A DNA stretch of 64,000 bases from Chishuiella changwenlii. Lineage in GTDB: Bacteria > Bacteroidota > Bacteroidia > Flavobacteriales > Weeksellaceae. Position numbers and translations under genes: made by a program. The notes under the pieces are model-generated. The model saw only the letters and a program-made list of their open reading frames with translations, ran no database searches and had not been told where the DNA came from. Numbering within the stretch: the first letter of the stretch is position 1; each line of letters starts with the position of its first letter. This document shows positions 62,539 to 64,000 of the stretch, piece by piece. The stretch covers positions 62,001 to 126,000 of the forward strand of contig NZ_FRBH01000007.1 in NCBI RefSeq assembly GCF_900142565.1, read 5' to 3'.

Positions 62539-63807
62539 ATGTCAAATTTTCAACAAAAAGAATCAGCAACAAAAAAATCACAACTTTATTTTAAGTTATT
62601 TTTTAAAAAATACCCAGCAATTCTCTTTATCATCAAGTGGAGCTTAATAAGTAGTATATTAGGTATTTTTATAGGTTCAGCATCTGCAGGGTTCTTAGTA
62701 TCGCTAAATTGGGTTACCAACTTTAGAGAAGAACATTTATGGATAATTGCTTTACTTCCTTTAGCAGGTTTATTAATAGGATTAGCCTATTATTACTCTG
62801 GTAAAGATATAGAAGGAGGAAATAATTTAATTATTGATACAATCCATCATCCTAAAGAAACAATTCCTTTTAAAATGGCTCCTTATGTTTATCTTGGAAC
62901 TATTATTACCCATCTTTTTGGTGGTTCTGCTGGTAGGGAAGGGACAGCAATACAAATGGCTGGAGCAATAGGAGATCAGTTTGGTAAATTATTCAAGCTA
63001 AATAAAGAGGATCGTATAACACTTCTTATATGTTCTATTGCTGCTGGATTTGGGTCTGTATTTGGAACGCCCTTGGCGGGAGCAATTTTTGGATTAGAAT
63101 TATTTTTAATTGGTAGAATTAGATACAATGCTATTTTTCCTGCTTTTGCATCGGCAATTTTAGCAGATTTAGTAACTAATATATGGCAAGTAGATCATAC
63201 TCATTATGCGATAGATTTTGTTCCCAAATTAAGTATACTGCCAATTTTCTATAGTGTAATAGCAGGATGTTTATTCGGGCTATGTGCAGCATCTTTTAGT
63301 AAGATTATTCATTTTTCAACTAAGTTATTTAAATCAAAAATATCATATCCACCACTTCGCCCATTTGTAGGTGGAATTATTGTGGCTCTTGCAGTTTTAA
63401 TACTAGGAACAACAAAGTACATTGGTTTGGGAATTCCAACAATTCAGCAATCTTTTCATGAACAACTTCCTGTTTACGACTTTGCAATAAAAATGATGCT
63501 TACGATTATAACACTTTCGGCAGGTTTTAAAGGAGGAGAAGTAACGCCTTTGTTTTTTATTGGTGCTACGTTAGGAAGTGCATTATCTTTATTTATTCCA
63601 TTACCAACAGCGCTTTTGGCTGGTATGGGATTTGTAGCTGTTTTTGCCGGTGCAACAAATACACCATTAGCATGTATTCTTATGGCGATAGAACTTTTTG
63701 GATCTGAGTGTGGAGTATATGTTGCAATTGCTTGTGTTGTTTCTTATTTACTATCTGGAGAAAAAGGGATTTATTCTTCACAAAGAATAGAAGAGTCAAA
63801 ATTCTAA
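62539..63807 (+). CDS. CLC-F type fluoride/proton antiporter
   Basis: A 422-residue ClC-family membrane protein with about ten or more helices. The anion-site sequences are those of the CLC-F clade, not chloride CLCs: GNNLI (residues 94-98) where chloride CLCs have GSGIP, and GREGT (132-136) where they have GREGP, with the gating Glu134 kept. Further CLC motifs are GTPLAGAIFGLELF and GATNTPLACILMAIELFG. Such proteins export fluoride in exchange for protons. The fluoride riboswitch directly upstream supports this. An SD-led start is unusual for Bacteroidota and may point to transfer of the whole cassette. Confidence 0.93.
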   Translation: MSNFQQKESATKKSQLYFKLFFKKYPAILFIIKWSLISSILGIFIGSASAGFLVSLNWVTNFREEHLWIIALLPLAGLLIGLAYYYSGKDIEGGNNLIIDTIHHPKETIPFKMAPYVYLGTIITHLFGGSAGREGTAIQMAGAIGDQFGKLFKLNKEDRITLLICSIAAGFGSVFGTPLAGAIFGLELFLIGRIRYNAIFPAFASAILADLVTNIWQVDHTHYAIDFVPKLSILPIFYSVIAGCLFGLCAASFSKIIHFSTKLFKSKISYPPLRPFVGGIIVALAVLILGTTKYIGLGIPTIQQSFHEQLPVYDFAIKMMLTIITLSAGFKGGEVTPLFFIGATLGSALSLFIPLPTALLAGMGFVAVFAGATNTPLACILMAIELFGSECGVYVAIACVVSYLLSGEKGIYSSQRIEESKF

Positions 63808-63873
63808 ATAATTATCTACCGTTTAAAAGAATAGGATAGCTTTAAATTTATAAAACGATTTAAAAATCATTTT

Positions 63874-64000
63874 ATGAATCATAAATTATTCTCTACACTA
63901 TTAATTATTATTAGTTTGTTTTTTGTTAAAACTAATGCCCAAACAATCTTTCAATCGGGAGAAGTTCTTTTTATGAAGCCTGGAGATATCAAGAATGGGT
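63874..64000 (+). CDS. Exported protein, 3'-truncated by the window end
   Basis: Forty-two residues are visible, starting MNHKLFSTLLIIISLFF. A signal peptide with probable cleavage after KTNAQ is followed by TIFQSGEVLFMKPGDIKNG. The frame is open to the end of the window. No family can be given from this fragment. A weak -7-like box (TAGCTTTA, about 63837-63844) lies upstream. Confidence 0.65.
   Translation, partial: MNHKLFSTLLIIISLFFVKTNAQTIFQSGEVLFMKPGDIKNG

Noticed and set aside
1-64000. CRISPR array, prophage, insertion sequence or rRNA operon
   Set aside because: I saw no regular repeat-spacer pattern, no transposase or phage structural genes and no rRNA sequence in the window.

Overview
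This 64 kb window is AT-rich chromosomal DNA from a member of the Bacteroidota, almost certainly order Flavobacteriales. The evidence is the GldD gliding lipoprotein, a PorG-type (DUF6089) outer-membrane protein between nadK and the undecaprenyl-diphosphate synthase gene, a mevalonate kinase/UbiA pair, many DUF families typical of flavobacteria, and -7 promoter boxes of the Bacteroidota form TAnnTTTG ahead of many genes. Most genes lack a clear Shine-Dalgarno (SD) sequence, as is usual for this phylum. I see no phage, insertion sequence, CRISPR array or rRNA operon. Most of the window is housekeeping.

Layout. 1-7.1 kb: 3' end of a secreted beta-helix-like protein, a MIP18/DUF59 protein, an SPFH protein, RluF, a secreted C1q-like protein, an ArsC-like protein and an S9 peptidase. 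7.1-15.8 kb (minus strand): an M1 aminopeptidase whose C-terminal domain is cut off by a frameshift, then a long cell-envelope run (flippase, dut, sugar nucleotidyltransferase, DUF4292 lipoprotein, EnvC-like factor, TatA, DUF4254). 15.9-19.6 kb: gpsA, folD, queE and an azurin-like lipoprotein. 19.6-23.3 kb: a candidate small RNA with a sigma-54-like promoter, aspA and pgi. 23.4-29.4 kb: plsC, an LTA4H-type M1 peptidase, rnhA, two envelope proteins and a degenerate acyl-CoA-ligase-like protein. 29.6-35.3 kb: methylmalonyl-CoA mutase, a membrane protein and a large outer-membrane barrel. 35.4-43.7 kb: small secreted proteins, an erythromycin-esterase-like protein, lptG-tgt, a DUF937-OmpA protein, MscS, PBP4 and a heptad-repeat lipoprotein. 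44-48.2 kb: serS, RluB-like, UbiA and mevalonate kinase. 48.5-56.3 kb: CBS protein, nadK, porG-like, uppS, bamA, two Skp/OmpH genes and rfbD. 56.4-62.1 kb: rng, a 30-residue basic protein, HU, then divergently mutY, ssb, gldD and rseP. 62.1-64 kb: two identical tRNA-Asn genes, then a fluoride riboswitch controlling a CLC-F type fluoride antiporter.

Several blocks build one envelope pathway. Mevalonate kinase, the UbiA enzyme and UppS serve isoprenoid and lipid-carrier synthesis. BamA, two Skp chaperones, LptG and RseP serve outer-membrane biogenesis. TatA, PorG-like and GldD serve export, type IX secretion and gliding. The strongest regulatory finding is the fluoride riboswitch, whose 3' end can pair with a rare strong SD. 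Other points worth checking are the A9 frameshift in the M1 peptidase, the possible sigma-54 small RNA, the MenE-like protein without its ATP-binding motif, an EnvC-like LytM domain without most zinc ligands, and a palindromic dispersed repeat seen twice.
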